A DNA stretch of 64,000 nt from Rostratula benghalensis (Eukaryota > Chordata > Aves > Charadriiformes > Rostratulidae). Each line of letters starts with the position of its first letter. Within the stretch, counting starts at the first letter, position 1. Below are positions 36,259 through 49,200 of the stretch, piece by piece. Location of the stretch: the NCBI GenBank assembly GCA_013399305.1, contig VXAI01000038.1, positions 5,332,151 to 5,396,150 of the forward strand, read 5' to 3'. The notes under the pieces are model-generated. The model was not told the origin of the DNA. It saw only the letters and a program-made list of their open reading frames with translations, and searched no databases. Made by a program: the position numbers and the translations under genes.

Positions 36259-36290
36259 TAATTTGCATATTAATATTACATTAATTAAAA
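36259..36290. promoter_or_regulatory. Octamer plus homeodomain-like site cluster (candidate)
   Basis: ATTTGCAT at 36261-36268, the consensus POU-family octamer, runs directly into ATTAAT and is followed by TTAATTAA at 36281-36288, a classic homeodomain core palindrome. The cluster ends about 75 bases before an exon-like segment. Such motifs recur by chance in AT-rich DNA and no function can be concluded. Confidence 0.2.
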
Positions 36291-36363
36291 GAGATTTGCT
36301 GCCCACCAAACCCCCTCATTAAATGCCAAGTTTGCTCATCTGAGAGATGTCTATTTTTCCCAG

Positions 36364-36449
36364 GTCTCCTAATACAGATGTGTCTGGAACATGCAGCGCT
36401 CTTGGGAAGGGCAAAAGACTGAATAAAGCTAGAGCCTTTCATAACCAAG
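36364..36449 (+). other. Exon-like segment with strong splice signals
   Basis: TGTCTATTTTTCCCAG, a strong 3' splice motif, precedes 86 bases ending in ACCAAG followed by GTAAGC, a strong 5' splice motif. One of three frames is open, with one base before and one after 28 codons beginning SPNTDVSGTCSALGKGKRLN and ending ...KARAFHNQ. The lysine/arginine-rich peptide matches nothing I recognise. The length is not a multiple of three, so a phase-compatible neighbour would be required. None was found. It could be a coding exon, an exon of a long non-coding RNA, or chance. The signals are among the best matched pair in the window. Confidence 0.22.
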
Positions 36450-39400
36450 GTAAGCCACGGCTGGCAATTCAGCTTCCTACAGGTGTCTGCCAAGACATCC
36501 CAGCACCTGAGCTTCTTCATCTTTATAGCTGTAACTACAGTAACTACAGTCCTGCTCCACTCTTTTACAAGTGTTGTGTCTTCTCTTTGACCGAGACATC
36601 CGTATACATACAACCCACTATAACTGACATAAATTAGAACTGTTTGCAAGAGAGGGGAAGGAGAATCTCCATCCTCACTGATTTTCACCCTTCAAACAGA
36701 CATGGCTCTGAGAAATGTGTTCTGACCTTGAAGCCAGATCTAACATTAAGGCTGGGCCTGCTTTGAGGGAGGTAGTGGAACCAGAGATATCCAGTGCTTC
36801 TTTCCAACTAAAATTATGCAATGATTCTCTAACAGGGGCACTGTGTTTGTTCTGGGCAGAGGGACTTTGCTTCTGTGGTATGAGCCACTCTTACTTCAAA
36901 TAATGTATTTTCTTCTGGGCAGTCATGTCTCTTTTTGAAATACCTTATTTGTGTTCTGGAAGAACGGTCTTTTATGGATTTGAGAAGTGTGGATTTGCTG
37001 CAAGCAATGCCATGTGCTGTGTTTTAGAAAATACACCGCTGACACAAAATTCACAGTTGATTGAATTTGCCAAATATCAGATGAACTCTGTATCTGAATA
37101 CTGAAGTGTTTTTTCCAGTCTTTCCAACTTTGCAGTTCCTGTGTTTTTAGTTACTAGTCAATGCAACTTGTTTATAGGTGCTGTCTTCTAGGAAATGTAC
37201 AACAACAAACAGCCCTCTGCTCTCCCCTGCCCTTGTCCTCAGATGCCTTAGTTCATATTGGAACTATTTCCTTTTCCCTGAAGCACAGATATTTTTCATC
37301 CACCATTACAGCCAGTGAAATAATTTTCTCCTCCCACTCTCAGAGTGATTTCGCGTATTCACAAGTGACAGTTATAAAATGGTTTGGATAAAAGCAAAGT
37401 ATGCCCTGCTATTCTTAAGATGCTTCAAATGTTTCTTCAGAAATTATGCATTAATCTGCATACAGACAAAGGCTGAAAATAGTTTTTACATGTGAATTAG
37501 TTGTGTATGTGTGCGTGTGTTTAACGCAAAATAATCTACTATAGGAGAAGTACCCTGCTTTAAAGTTGATGAACATGATCTATTATAATTATGGAAGCAA
37601 TTTTTTTTTAATTGCCAAAATTATTTCCAGATTTTCTCTTCTTGGAGATACTGCATTTTTCTTAATTTATGTTGTTAAAGCTGAAATACTCTGCAGTAAT
37701 TTACTTTCTTCATTTAACTTAATAGCTAAACAATCAGAAGCATTATTAATGATGACATTTAAATATAAGCACAATTATGCTTGTATATTTTGACAATATA
37801 TATTTTCTAGCTATTTTTGGAGACACATACTGGTTAAGTATTGAAGATTGTTTTAAGGGACTAAGAAATAAAATAGTTCCATGTGTATCGTAGGTATTTA
37901 ATTCCACTTTTCTGATGTTAATGACTCTGAGGCAACAGGAGTTGCTATGAAAAATGCTTTGGCTACAGTCCTGTCACAATGTGATGAATGTTATAAATAT
38001 AGACAATGTTTCAGAAAGTATAACTTTTTTTTTTTCCATTTTATTTTTGCTGCTGAGATCATACTATTATTTTGAATTGAATTTTACATCTGAAAACCTT
38101 CCTGGTCTGTAATTTCATGACAGGCAGCACTGCTCCAGACTTCATTAGGTAAAAGATTTGCTATCAGAAAACTTGCTTTCCTCTTCCAAGCAGTGAGAAG
38201 CAAAATGTAAATAGAGCATGTCCTTTGTTGTACAACAGTGTGGAATATCCCATCTTCTTGGCTGTGGTGTTTAGCACACACAGTCGCTGTGCACTCAGGA
38301 GGAAAACCCCTCTGCTCCTCCCGACCCCACTGCCTCTGCTCTGTTGTGATCATGGTCAGCACAGAGAAATTAAGAGTTTCAGCTTTTGGCTTTTCTTTTG
38401 TCATCTAGCAGGAGTTCCTGGGTGGTCCAGCTCAGTAAGTGCATCCATCTGTAAAATAACCGTTCTGGTAGAAACAAACTGCAACACGTGAGAAAATTGT
38501 CCTTTTCCATACAAATTGTTTCAAAATCAACAGCTTTAGTATTTTCTACTGCCTTCCTATATTGCTTTTTTTCTGCTCGAAGAACATTGTGAAGATAGGG
38601 GTTGTACTGCATTCATCCCTTGTACTTTAGGTGAGGTTTATGGAAATCCTAGGTCTTCAGCTGCTGTTGTTCACAGAGCAGGGCTTTGCTGGGGAGAAGC
38701 TAAGGGAACATCCATTATTTTATTAGCACTTTTTAGAACAGCACGAGCTCTCTCCTCACAGTGCAGGAAGCTGGCCATATGGCTGCAAGGATACTTTATA
38801 TTCAGTTTAGTGCTGCCTATATCCTGTATTTACACACAAGGAAAGCTCTGGCTGATGCCTGCTTTCTGAAATTATGTGAGGCAAAGTTGAAGCTGAGCTA
38901 TGGGACCTCCCCTTTCTCCAGCCTGATTTGTCTGTCACCCTTATTCTGAGTTTAAGATAGGGGTTTACAGAATGCAAAAGGAAGAATCAGAAATGCTGGC
39001 AGTTAAATTAAGCAGCGGAACATCTAATATTTATTTTTAGATTGAGAAAGTGGATTTTGTTTTCCATATGCTGAAGTTTTGCTGTCAGACCCAGCTGGTA
39101 ATGTGCATGTTTTCGAAAACTTTGTGAACAAGTAAATGTTAGCTGTGCTTAGATGGACCTTTAGCTTAGCTTCTGACCCTTTCATGGTTATTTTTGGCAA
39201 GAAAGTTCCATAGAATAATAAGCAGTGGGACTGAAACATAGAGAAGAGCTGCGTTCTGTGTTGATGAAAGCTCTCTCAGAAGGCTTTTCCAAAAGATGGC
39301 CTTTCTCTTCTCAGGGTACACTTCACTGTCTGTCACCTCCTATAAGCAGAACCAAGAGGCAGCTCTACTGCACCTGTGAACCTCTGCCTCTCAAAGCCAG

Positions 39401-42400
39401 CAGACCTCAACATTTCCTTTAGCTTCCTTCCTGAGTGACACCTGCCAAATTCAGAAGGCAATGATGTGCTACTTTTCAGCAACCCAGAACTCTGGCGCAT
39501 CTGAGCCAAAGCATATATGTGATTCATCAGAATCACAGATGCCTCCTATCTTTACTGAACAGCTATTTCAGCCCAAAACAAAGCTGTATCCCAGAAGGCC
39601 TTGAAAGGAGTCTTATGAAATGTTGGATAGGAATAGCCCAGTACAGTGAAATGTGAATGCACCCAGCTGATCTTTGGCCTGCTTACTTTTCTCTCTGGGA
39701 GAATGATGTCTGTACACAAGCACTGTGTGTTGGACTTCTCACCAGCTGCAAATGTTCCCCTTTAGAAGAATCAGCCATGAGGGAGATGTTGGACGTAGAG
39801 GTTTGTGGTGGAATTCAGCTCTTCTGGCTTAAGATACCTGTCATGTACATGTCTGCTATGAGCTCTTTGTCCAGATTACCCTCTCTGGCAAAGTAGAACC
39901 TTTATGGATTCCTCTCCTCCTAAAGTGGAAGTCTAAAATATTGAATGAATTGCCCATTAGGAATGCTAGTTTTTCCCCTCTCATACTGAAAGGAGTCTAG
40001 GAAGCTAACTCAGATGTTGATATCTGTTTGTTAACTTCTATATATGAACCAGATGGATGGATTTTTAGTGTGGAGATGTACTAGCTCTTACTGGCAGAAC
40101 TTAATACACAAAAAATTCAACTTTCCTTGAAATTTAGACCTTTGTTATAGCCCTGTAAGCTATGTATTTGAAAAATCACATCAGAAAAAGCATTATGGCG
40201 TATGAACAGGAAATGTTGCTAGCCTGAGTGTCTGAAAAAACAAATCCAGTATCGTTTTTGTGATATATTCCCAGTATGATCAGATATATTTAGTCTCTGT
40301 CACATCTCATTGGTAGAGGTTAAGAGATATCCTAGACATACTATATTTCAATGAGATATAAATACCAATCTAGTTCTAGTGATTAGTTGTACTGTGTTCT
40401 TTTTTTTTTTGTTTCCCCTGAAAACTCCGGAGTTGCATGTTTTTTAAAAACTTTTTAAAAAGTAACTCTTTTATTACTGTTCCTCTGTTTAACTGTATTT
40501 AGCAGCCAACCCACAATCCTGTAAGGATCTTTGAAATTCCCATTAGTGAAGGTACTTTTTAACACAATGACAGTGTATTTTAGTTCTTCTGTTTCCTTAA
40601 TTGTAATGTTTATTCATTCCGACTTTTGATGTAAGACTGTTAAAGTCTCTGACAATTTAAAGCCTGATCTGCAGTTTTTCAGTTCTTTACTGTGTTACTA
40701 GTATAGAAAGCTTCCCATTTTCACTCATTCAATGAAAACGACATTTGTAGACTGGCTTACAGAACATTTCTCTTTCTCGACTGTTGAGAAATATCTGTCT
40801 AGTAGCTGAGAATGTGATTAGAGGAAATTCTGGATAAAATGCAAGTTTAAGTTCTGAGACCTTAAGTTCTCCCTGTTTTATCTGGTCCAGCACGGTGCAC
40901 TCATTAATGACATAGCTTTGAATTTCCATCATTTTATATCTTGGGACTTAATCACAGTTATACTGTAATTTTATTTAAAAAGGCTGATGATCTTGTTGAA
41001 CGAATGAAGGTAATAAATACTCCTCCCTGTTTATTGTATCTGTTTCTGATGCATCCATGGGAGAGGTGAAAAGGAAGTAGAATAAAGCCATCCAGGTAAA
41101 TCTTTAATACAAATTTTTATGACTCTGCAATAGCAACTATATAATGAGGCTTGTGAAGTAGTGTGCCTTACATTCCCAGCCTATGATTCCCCAATGCCAC
41201 AGGTCTGTGCACAAGAAAAACAGTTTTGCCAATTTGAAAGTAATTTAAATTCAGGTCAAGCTATTTATTAAGCAGTATCCAAATCCACAAACCGTTTTGT
41301 GGATTTCAGCAGAGTAACTTCTGTTTTGGATGCTATTGAAATAATTAAGGAAGGTTTCATACAGCCGACTACTCACAGTAATTTCACTAGGAAAAAAAAA
41401 AAGGAGCAAAGTAATGAACTTTCCTTCCACTTGTTGGCCATTCTATAGTACAAACATTTCCACTAATAGCAGTTTTACAGCTTTTGAAATTGAAGTCTTG
41501 AGTCTGAACTTCAGTCCCTACTGAAAGGAAATCCGAAGTCCCATTGCAGGTTTTTCTGCCTACACCTGTGTGAAGGATGGATATTTAGGGTCCGATGTTG
41601 TGCAGAGGCTGATGCTCAAACTCTTGTGCTTTTCACTTTGCCACCAAGAAGGAGAGCTTTCCACGGAGAGTGTTTTGCTCTTCCCATCCCACACAGCGGG
41701 GACACACCAGCACCTAACCCACAGCACACCACAGGTGATATAGTGGTTTTCTCTTTCTGTCAGCTTCAGTTTCAACACTATTTCCCATGGCATAAGCCAG
41801 AGTGGAGGTTCTCCCAGGATGCTCTCTGCAAACTATACTCTAATAATTACTGCATTAAGTGGTCTGAAGGCAACCCAACCTGCTGAGGAATGGGCTGTGT
41901 GCAGTGGATCTCCAAACAGAAATGTTTATCTGTCTCAAGGGTGAAGCTTGTGTCAGGCAACATGGTTTTATTCTATATTTTACAGCTGTTGGTTTATTCT
42001 ATGTAGGGATTTAGAGTGAATAATCCCCTCTATTTGCCTACTGCCAAATTGTACTGGTATGAGAGCTGGGGAAGGGAACAAGAAAAATGCTGGGCCCTTG
42101 TTTAATTATATTCTTCCTCTTACTTGCTTTTCATCTGTTTAATCAACTTTTTAATCAGTTAATGAAATAGGCCAGTAGTACTACCTCAACTTCCATGTGT
42201 CCTAGTGGCAAAACAGTGGTATGAGTAGACGTAAAACACAGAATCTTTGAGTCCCAGGCAACTACCCCATCTATGACAGTATTTTGAGAAGGTCTTATTA
42301 GTCAGCACTTTTTCTATTTTCTCAGCATTTGGTGGTACATATAAATTCTTTCTGGCTTGTTTGTTTTAAATACAGATGTCACTTTAAATTACAGTAAGAG

Positions 42401-45399
42401 TAAATAAGGGCAAGGAAGTAGAATTCCCATATAAAAGAAAAAATAAACAAAAGGGCATTGTTTTATCTTTAAAACTGTTTGTTTCTTCTTTATTTCCTCT
42501 CTCCTGAACGTAAAATATCTAGCTATAATTAAATATCCTCCTTTTAAAGTGGGGAACTATATTCACAGGATTGGAGAGGCCAAGAGGCAAAGCTAGACAG
42601 GATGGGAGAACATAGCTTTCTCCAAGCTCTGTGGTGGGAACCACGGTATTGCCTTTGCTCCAATATCTTCAGTTTCCCAGCAGGATACTGAGCTATTTGT
42701 ACGAACTGATGCACAACTAGAGCCTATATAATTTAATGTATTCTATAAACTTAATTTTAAAGCATGCATAAGCAATTAAAGAGGTCCTCGCCTATGTTAG
42801 GCCATCTTCTTTTATGACCCATATCCACTGTCCACTTCCTTCTTGGTTTTCCCTAAATCCCCCACTCTTTTTCTCTTGCTGCCGTTTCATAAAGAGGAAG
42901 GGTTAAATGAGTATCTCCTGTGACTCTTGTACATCAAGGATTCTGATGTGGCTGATGCCTTTTTCTCTGTGTGAGGCTGGGGTGGTTTCTGCAGAGACCT
43001 CTGCTCTCTGATGCTTTGTAGTGGGCACCCCAGAATTCCTCCTTTGGCTGCCGCCCTACAAAGGGGGGATTTCCCTGCTGTGGTCACTGCTGCTGTCTGA
43101 CAGGGGAGGCAGAGTGCAGTCCTCACGTAGCAGATCTTCACCATTTGATCCATGGTTGAAGGATGTAGGCTCTTGCAATGGGATCTCCAGCCAGGCCGAT
43201 GCTTCAGGTCTGCTGTGAGTGTGTCAGTCTCTCTCTCAAGAACTCAATAAACCTCCTGGTGAGAAGCAGATTACTGTTTAGAAATGTATAGTTTAGATAA
43301 CACTCTGTTTTCTCTCCTTGGATTCTACAGGTTTTACTGTTCTTTGGATCCTATAGTTGCACCTAAATGACGGATGAGTCATAGGGAGGTCTAACTACTG
43401 CTCATAACCTCTCCCCCTCCTAGCTAGAGGCTGTCAGATTCTGGAACAGAGTGGGAGAAGCTAGGGTAAATGCATGATTATAGCATGCTGGCAAAATCTT
43501 CTCCTTCTTGGCACCAGACAGCCAAGCAGACCAAAGGCAGAGTGGGCATCTGTGTATGTTGCAGCTTGTTTGGGGCAGGAGTGCCAGCCTGTTAGCCAGG
43601 GCAATAATTCCCTTAGAGTGAGCGGTGGGGAGAGCAGGCAGGTCAACCTGCTGGGCTCATCTTGGTGGGTCCCAGCCCCACCTTCAGGCTTTCTCAAGAA
43701 CGGGACTAACATCAGATAATGGTAGGATTCAGAAGTCCATCTGATGCGTTGAAAGAAATAACGGCTGCCTTCACCTCTCCTTGGTCCCCTCCCAAATATA
43801 CAAAAAGAGGGTCTGCATAGTGGTATTGCAACAGTGGAAGTTCTGGACTTCCAGGTCTGTACTTCGTAGCTGCCTCCCAGCATAACACCCAGGCTTCACT
43901 TCCCTATGGCTGTGGCTGTATTTCTGTAAGATAATAAAAAGCAGCCTGTGAAATATTTGCAAATGTGCAACTAAAACTGCATACACAAATTCCTATGCAT
44001 GCAACCAGCGAACAAATAAACGGGTAAAAATAAACACAGTAAACTAGAAGAGAAAATTTGTTTTCACTTGCTTATAAATGAGTACCATGATGCTGATGCT
44101 GCACAAGAAAATTGAGGGGTTTTTTCTTCAGAGAGGTTTTTTTTTTTTATAGGAAGAGGTTAAAAAAACGTTCCTTTTTGGCAAGCTTTAGGAAATTTTG
44201 GCTCCAGGTTCTGAGGCAGACCCAGGAGTCCTGTTAATACTTGGTTGTACAGCCTTTGTTTGAGAAAGTATCCTAATTTCAGTGTGCACAAAGACAATGT
44301 AGTCATTAATAAAATAAATAAGTGCATATATTCTTGGGCTGCGGAGCAGTATAGTATAGTAGTCCTAAAAGAATACAAACACCAGTCAGAAAATGAAAAC
44401 CTGCTGCTATTTTTTATTAATCCTGGGTCTTATATATTTTTCTTTTTTAATTATATCTACAAAAAAGTTAGTAATTTGAGGGCAGTAACATCAATTAACA
44501 GTTTCGTTGAAGTTGCAAAGATTGTCTAATTGGAAAGACTGTAGTCCAATGATATGCAAATTAATAATTTCAATTTCAAATTAATGTTAACCAGCAGAAA
44601 GTTGTGTGTAAGATTTATTCTTCAGCTTGACAAAATCTCTAAATACAAAATGTATACATATCTCTCTGAGGGAAGAGGAAAATGAAGAGCCAGATTGTTA
44701 TGCTGGTGTAGAAATCAGGGTAATTGCGTTGAAATCAGAGTTACTGCTCATTTACAAAGTGTAGCTCAGAACAGACTTTGCCCTGAAGTGCTTTCTTCCT
44801 TGGCCATTTATCATCTCCTTTGAAGACATTTGATGGAATTTGGAGTGTGCTGAAGTGGTAGTTCAAAAGCATATGGTATGGCAACAAGATAAAATTGAAG
44901 CAGCAAGATATGGAGACCTGCATGAATCAGTCACACTTGTAAGAGCTATATATATAGAGAGATCTCCTTCCAAGGAGATTCCTGTGGGAACCATACAAAG
45001 TACTTAACAGATTGTCTGAAAATAAATCCTGACACTCTAACCTGCAGAAAGAAAGAGGCTTCCTTTCATGTTCCTTGAGCCAAAATAATTCTGCAGACTC
45101 CAACAGAGTAGGCTGGATGGTTTTCCTCTGGCTGCCATACTGCATTTTTCTAGGTGCTGGTTGATATTCCAGAATCATGTATTTATTATTTAATCATACT
45201 AATAATCTGAAGGATGTTGAATACAGCAGACTGGTAGAAGAAACGAGATCCAAAAGTGTCTTCCCCTCTGGGAAACAGTCCTCCCTCCGTACTGGAAAAC
45301 TGAACTGTGGTTGGAGGTAGAAGGTGGTCTCAGCTGGTATCCCACAGTGACCAGATCCACAGCAGTGCCATATACACTAGAGATTTTGTCAACACTTAC

Positions 45400-45460
45400 C
45401 TGGAAAAAGTACTGAGTGAAAGTTCATGTCTGTGTTTCCCAGCTGTTGTAGTGGGGCTGG
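45400..45460 (-). other. Exon-like segment with ideal 5' splice site
   Basis: On the minus strand CATCATTCCTTTTTGTGTAG precedes 61 bases ending in TTCCAG followed by GTAAGTG. The first frame is open and reads PAPLQQLGNTDMNFHSVLFP. One other frame is also open, so the coding signal is not discriminating. No family or partner exon is recognised. A match this good to the donor consensus is expected once or twice by chance in the window. Confidence 0.12.
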
Positions 45461-46207
45461 CTACACAAAAAGGAATGATGACATCAGTTCTTTGGTCAAT
45501 TGGGAAATTTTAGGAGATAACTGAATGAATGCAAAATTTTCTCAAACACCAGCAAACGTCCTCGTTTCTTCACAGAGTGAAGGGTGTGGAGTGCTTTTAA
45601 TGACACAATATTTTATCAGGAAAATGTGTTATTTTGGTTGTCTTTGGGCATGTGTATTACATTTGTAGATGAAATCATAGTTAAATAATGATAATAGTTA
45701 AGGTGATCTCAAGGAGGGATATGAGATTCTACATCATTGACAGAGTGGTCAAAACCCTCAATGTGCCCCACTGAGAGATGAGGGAAACAAGCAAAGACTG
45801 TAAACCCCTCTATGATGGAGTCAGGAACAGGCTGGTTCTTTCAAGTGTTTAAAGCAGGAGATCTTTATTTGAATATTTGAGCTGGGAGGCAGCAGAGCAC
45901 CCCCTGAGGCAGAGACTGCTAAAAGTGCCTGAAATTGCCCTAAGTATTGCTGTGGTCTGCATGGGTTGAAAGAGTGAGCCACCAAACACCTGGGGAAAAT
46001 CTGAAGAGAAACAGAGGGGACATTGCAACTCTGTGCTTTCCACTCTGTAGGCATTGTTTTGGTCTTTCTCCTCAAGCTTGTACCAGTTGTCTGCTCTTGG
46101 CTGAATATCTATTCATCATTTTATTACTCTGTGAAATCGATGCATTGCAATATAAAGTTTTATGAGCTTTAAATGGTCCAAAATTAGTATGTGTAGCGGT
46201 CAGAGGC

Positions 46208-46222
46208 CAATCAATCAATCAA
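46208..46222. repeat. Short (CAAT)n/(AATC)n repeat
   Basis: CAATCAATCAATCAA, between three and four tetranucleotide units. Minimal simple repeat. Confidence 0.7.
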
Positions 46223-46224
46223 CA

Positions 46225-49200
46225 AAAATTAATCTGTCTTGTAAAGAGTGGCCAGAAGATCAATTTCTTGTGCGAGCTGAGCCACAGTATTGACTGAGCT
46301 GTGGGAACAGATGATGGACCTAAAAGTTCTGCAAATTAAATGATTTAAATTAGGACTGCAAGTATTAAATCAATGCTAGGCGGAACAAGAGGCTATGTGT
46401 CCTACTGTTTATCCTAAAATTCAATCTGGACAGCTGTTGAGCAGTGCTGTTTTTCATAGATTTGTAGTTTTCTGGGCCAGCATTCTGTCCTGTTCCAGTC
46501 TTTGTATTGCTTTTTATTCACTAATTTGGAACTCAATTCTAATCAGTATGATTAGATTTAGACAGCTTCAAGGATTTTTTCAACAGGTGAAAGAAAAAGA
46601 GAAAGAAGAGCTGATTTGAGTTGTATGATTCAATCCATAAAAAAAAGGCCAAAGTTAGTACCTCTTTTGGGAATATCAGCAGAGCAGCACTCAAGGATCT
46701 TGAAGGAGTTTTCATGAGTGTGAGCTCACAGACCAGGGTAAGGCATTTTATTCACTCAGGGTGCATATGTGCCCTTGAGTACTGTTGCTACACGTAACTT
46801 TTGAAGGACATACAAGGATTTGTTTTCCACTGTGATTGATCTAAAGCTTTAAATCTATTCTAAAAATGAGGTGTGAAAAACAGGTAGTGTGGTAATAGAA
46901 ATATCTTCCAGCTTTGGTTATTTTCCAGATGCAAAACAGCAGTTTTCAATATCTGGAAGCAATAATTGGAAAAATAATTGAAAAAAACACGTTACATTAC
47001 AGGACTCTCCTTCACAGCTGTCACCTGTAAGGCTGTCACCAAATATGTCTGCTTTCCCAGCTAATGTCATATTTGCATTCATGTTTACTACGAAATAATT
47101 CAGCTGATGAAAAATATTTTTCCCTGGGTTGAGGAACAGGATTGTACTGCAACAGAGGTTTGATCAGAGCTTATGGTCAGTGATGCTGAACGTTTGATTT
47201 GCTCTTAATGGAATTTCTGGTTTATAGTAGTATTTGTGACTTTTCTACTCTTTCTTTTTCCAACAACTGTTGCTCTTGTATCTGAAGTTATGCCACAAAA
47301 AAAGTGTCAGAACATCTGGAAGACAGTGGCTGGAGAGTTGTGGTCAGGCAGTGAGCAGTGGAGGTGGTTTGGGGAGGCACCATGCAGGGGAGCATGTTCA
47401 GACAGCCATTGAGTCCCTGGTGAGGGCTTGGGGTCCTTCAGTCCATAAAGAGCACTGTGATTTCTCTTGCAGATGGTATTTGTAGCCCTCAGTAAAACAG
47501 CACAGGAGAAAACCAAGCTGGTTAGTTACCAAAGTACTGTGAGGAGTACTGGCCGGTGGAGACCCTCAATCTCTTCTTCCATGTTTTTCTCCGAGGTACT
47601 CTGTTCTTGGCTGAGTGGGTTCCTGATTTCACCCTGTGCTTGGGTTCCTAACAGTTCACTAGGATCTCATGAAAACACATGAAAAGATGAGTGAAAAAGG
47701 CCCTGGATAATACAGGGCCTATCTTTTCACCCTCTCCTAAATAAATTTGCTTTTTCTCCAGCAGCTGGAAGTCACCCGTGTCCTTGAAAGAGCCACACTT
47801 AAGTTTGCAGAGAACACTGCATTTTTTCAGCTGCAAAGATATTTTCTAAATGTATCTTGGAGATAGGATATTGTTTCATCTCTCCTATCTATTCTCTTCA
47901 GAGGGTACAAAGTAGCCCAGTTGGAAATCAGCAATTTAAAAAATGAAAGCTGTAATGCATATACATTTATTTGTATGTATATTTATATGTGCAGGATGGT
48001 TCACCTCAACCTAGGTAACCATATATACTGTGATCATTTTCTGGCACTAGCTGTAGATGCTGAAGTGATTTTGGGTGAAATTCTTTGCTGAATCCTGCTA
48101 TTGCTATCGTAACACTTAACTTTAAACCACATGGAAGGCTTTAAGTTCAATAAAAGATTCCATACTCTCTCTTCAGGGCCATGTATCGTGTTTACAGCTG
48201 CACCATTGCAACCATTGCTGTAATTCAGGTACTACATTTCCAAGTGTTACTGAAAAACACATCTAATTTTATGACATTTAATCTCAGAGCATTAATGGAA
48301 AGGCTCATATAACACAAATTCATTTGCAAGCAAGGACAATTAGCCCAGAAGTAGCAGCTAGATGAGGAAAGCTGTGGACTGAGAGCAGGAAGAGCTGTTA
48401 TGTTTATTACAGTGCCAAGTATACCATTTACAGCAAGAACTAATTACCTGATTATTTTCAATATCTGCTCTTCAATTAACAGAGTGAATATGCACCTTTA
48501 AAGGAAAAAAACCAGATTTTATTTCTCTTGATGTTTTTGTTTCAGCCTGGAGACAAGACAGTGTGTATGGATTTTATTTTTAGTCATTACACTAGAGTCC
48601 AGTCAGCTCACTGAGGATGGGTGTAGGTTCACCTGTACTCTGCAACCAGTGACATTTTGTAACACATTCAATATAACATTAAAACTTTATTATCTCAAGC
48701 ATGAGATGGAAGAGACCATGCGAGCAGACTGGGATAATGCTCCCTCTGTGGAGCAGCAATGCAAGCATAGCAAGAAAATTGCTGGTAGTGTGACAGTAAA
48801 CTCTGTCTTTGTAAAGGAAGGTTGGTCACTCAGACCAGTATGCTGGGTCAAGACAACAAAAATAATCCAATTCAGCTCCTTTTATAGGTTGCTCTGATCT
48901 CTTTTATTGCCAGTGAGCTTCTTACACGTATGAATGCTTGCCAAATGCAAACCTGACACAAATGTTATTAAAGTTACAAATTATGAGAGCATAGGCACGC
49001 AGATGAGCTCTTTTTATTTCATATGTAGTATGTTTATGTATAAATTACACAGGGAAAGTAAAAAGATTCATGTTCAAACAGTTTGGGGCAGTTGATCAGG
49101 CAGCACAGCCAGCACGGTGGGACTTGGCTGCCTGGTGTGAGGTTGTGTTTCAGAGCTCTGAGGACCTGATGAGGTGTGCGCTGCGAATGCCCATCTCAGA

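Larger units (their letters stand above)
35505..46200. other. Long gene-free stretch with a few exon-like segments
   Basis: Mostly unique AT-rich DNA. A GC-richer patch at about 42.9-43.9 kb yields overlapping frames on both strands (up to 140 aa minus), none with recognisable motifs. ATTTGCAT-type octamers with homeodomain-like TAAT cores occur at 36261 and, inverted, at 44554. Two exon-like segments (36364-36449 plus, 45400-45460 minus) are listed separately. No interspersed repeat was recognised. Confidence 0.55.

Noticed and set aside
38382..38434. Pyrimidine-rich TTTTCTTTTGTCATCTAG acceptor followed 26 nt later by GTAAGT
   Set aside because: A 26-nt span with no discriminating frame, taken as a chance pairing.
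40980..41007. 27-28 nt microexon-like GCTGATGATCTTGTTGAACG...ATGAAG before GTAATA (ADDLVERMK)
   Set aside because: The acceptor side is TTTATTTAAAAAG with a poor pyrimidine tract, and a span this short cannot be distinguished from noise.
45880..45910. CAGAGCACCCCCTGAGGCAG, partly resembling an inverted CTCF site
   Set aside because: Only part of the core matches and the flanking positions do not, so it is not strong enough to call without a scored motif scan.
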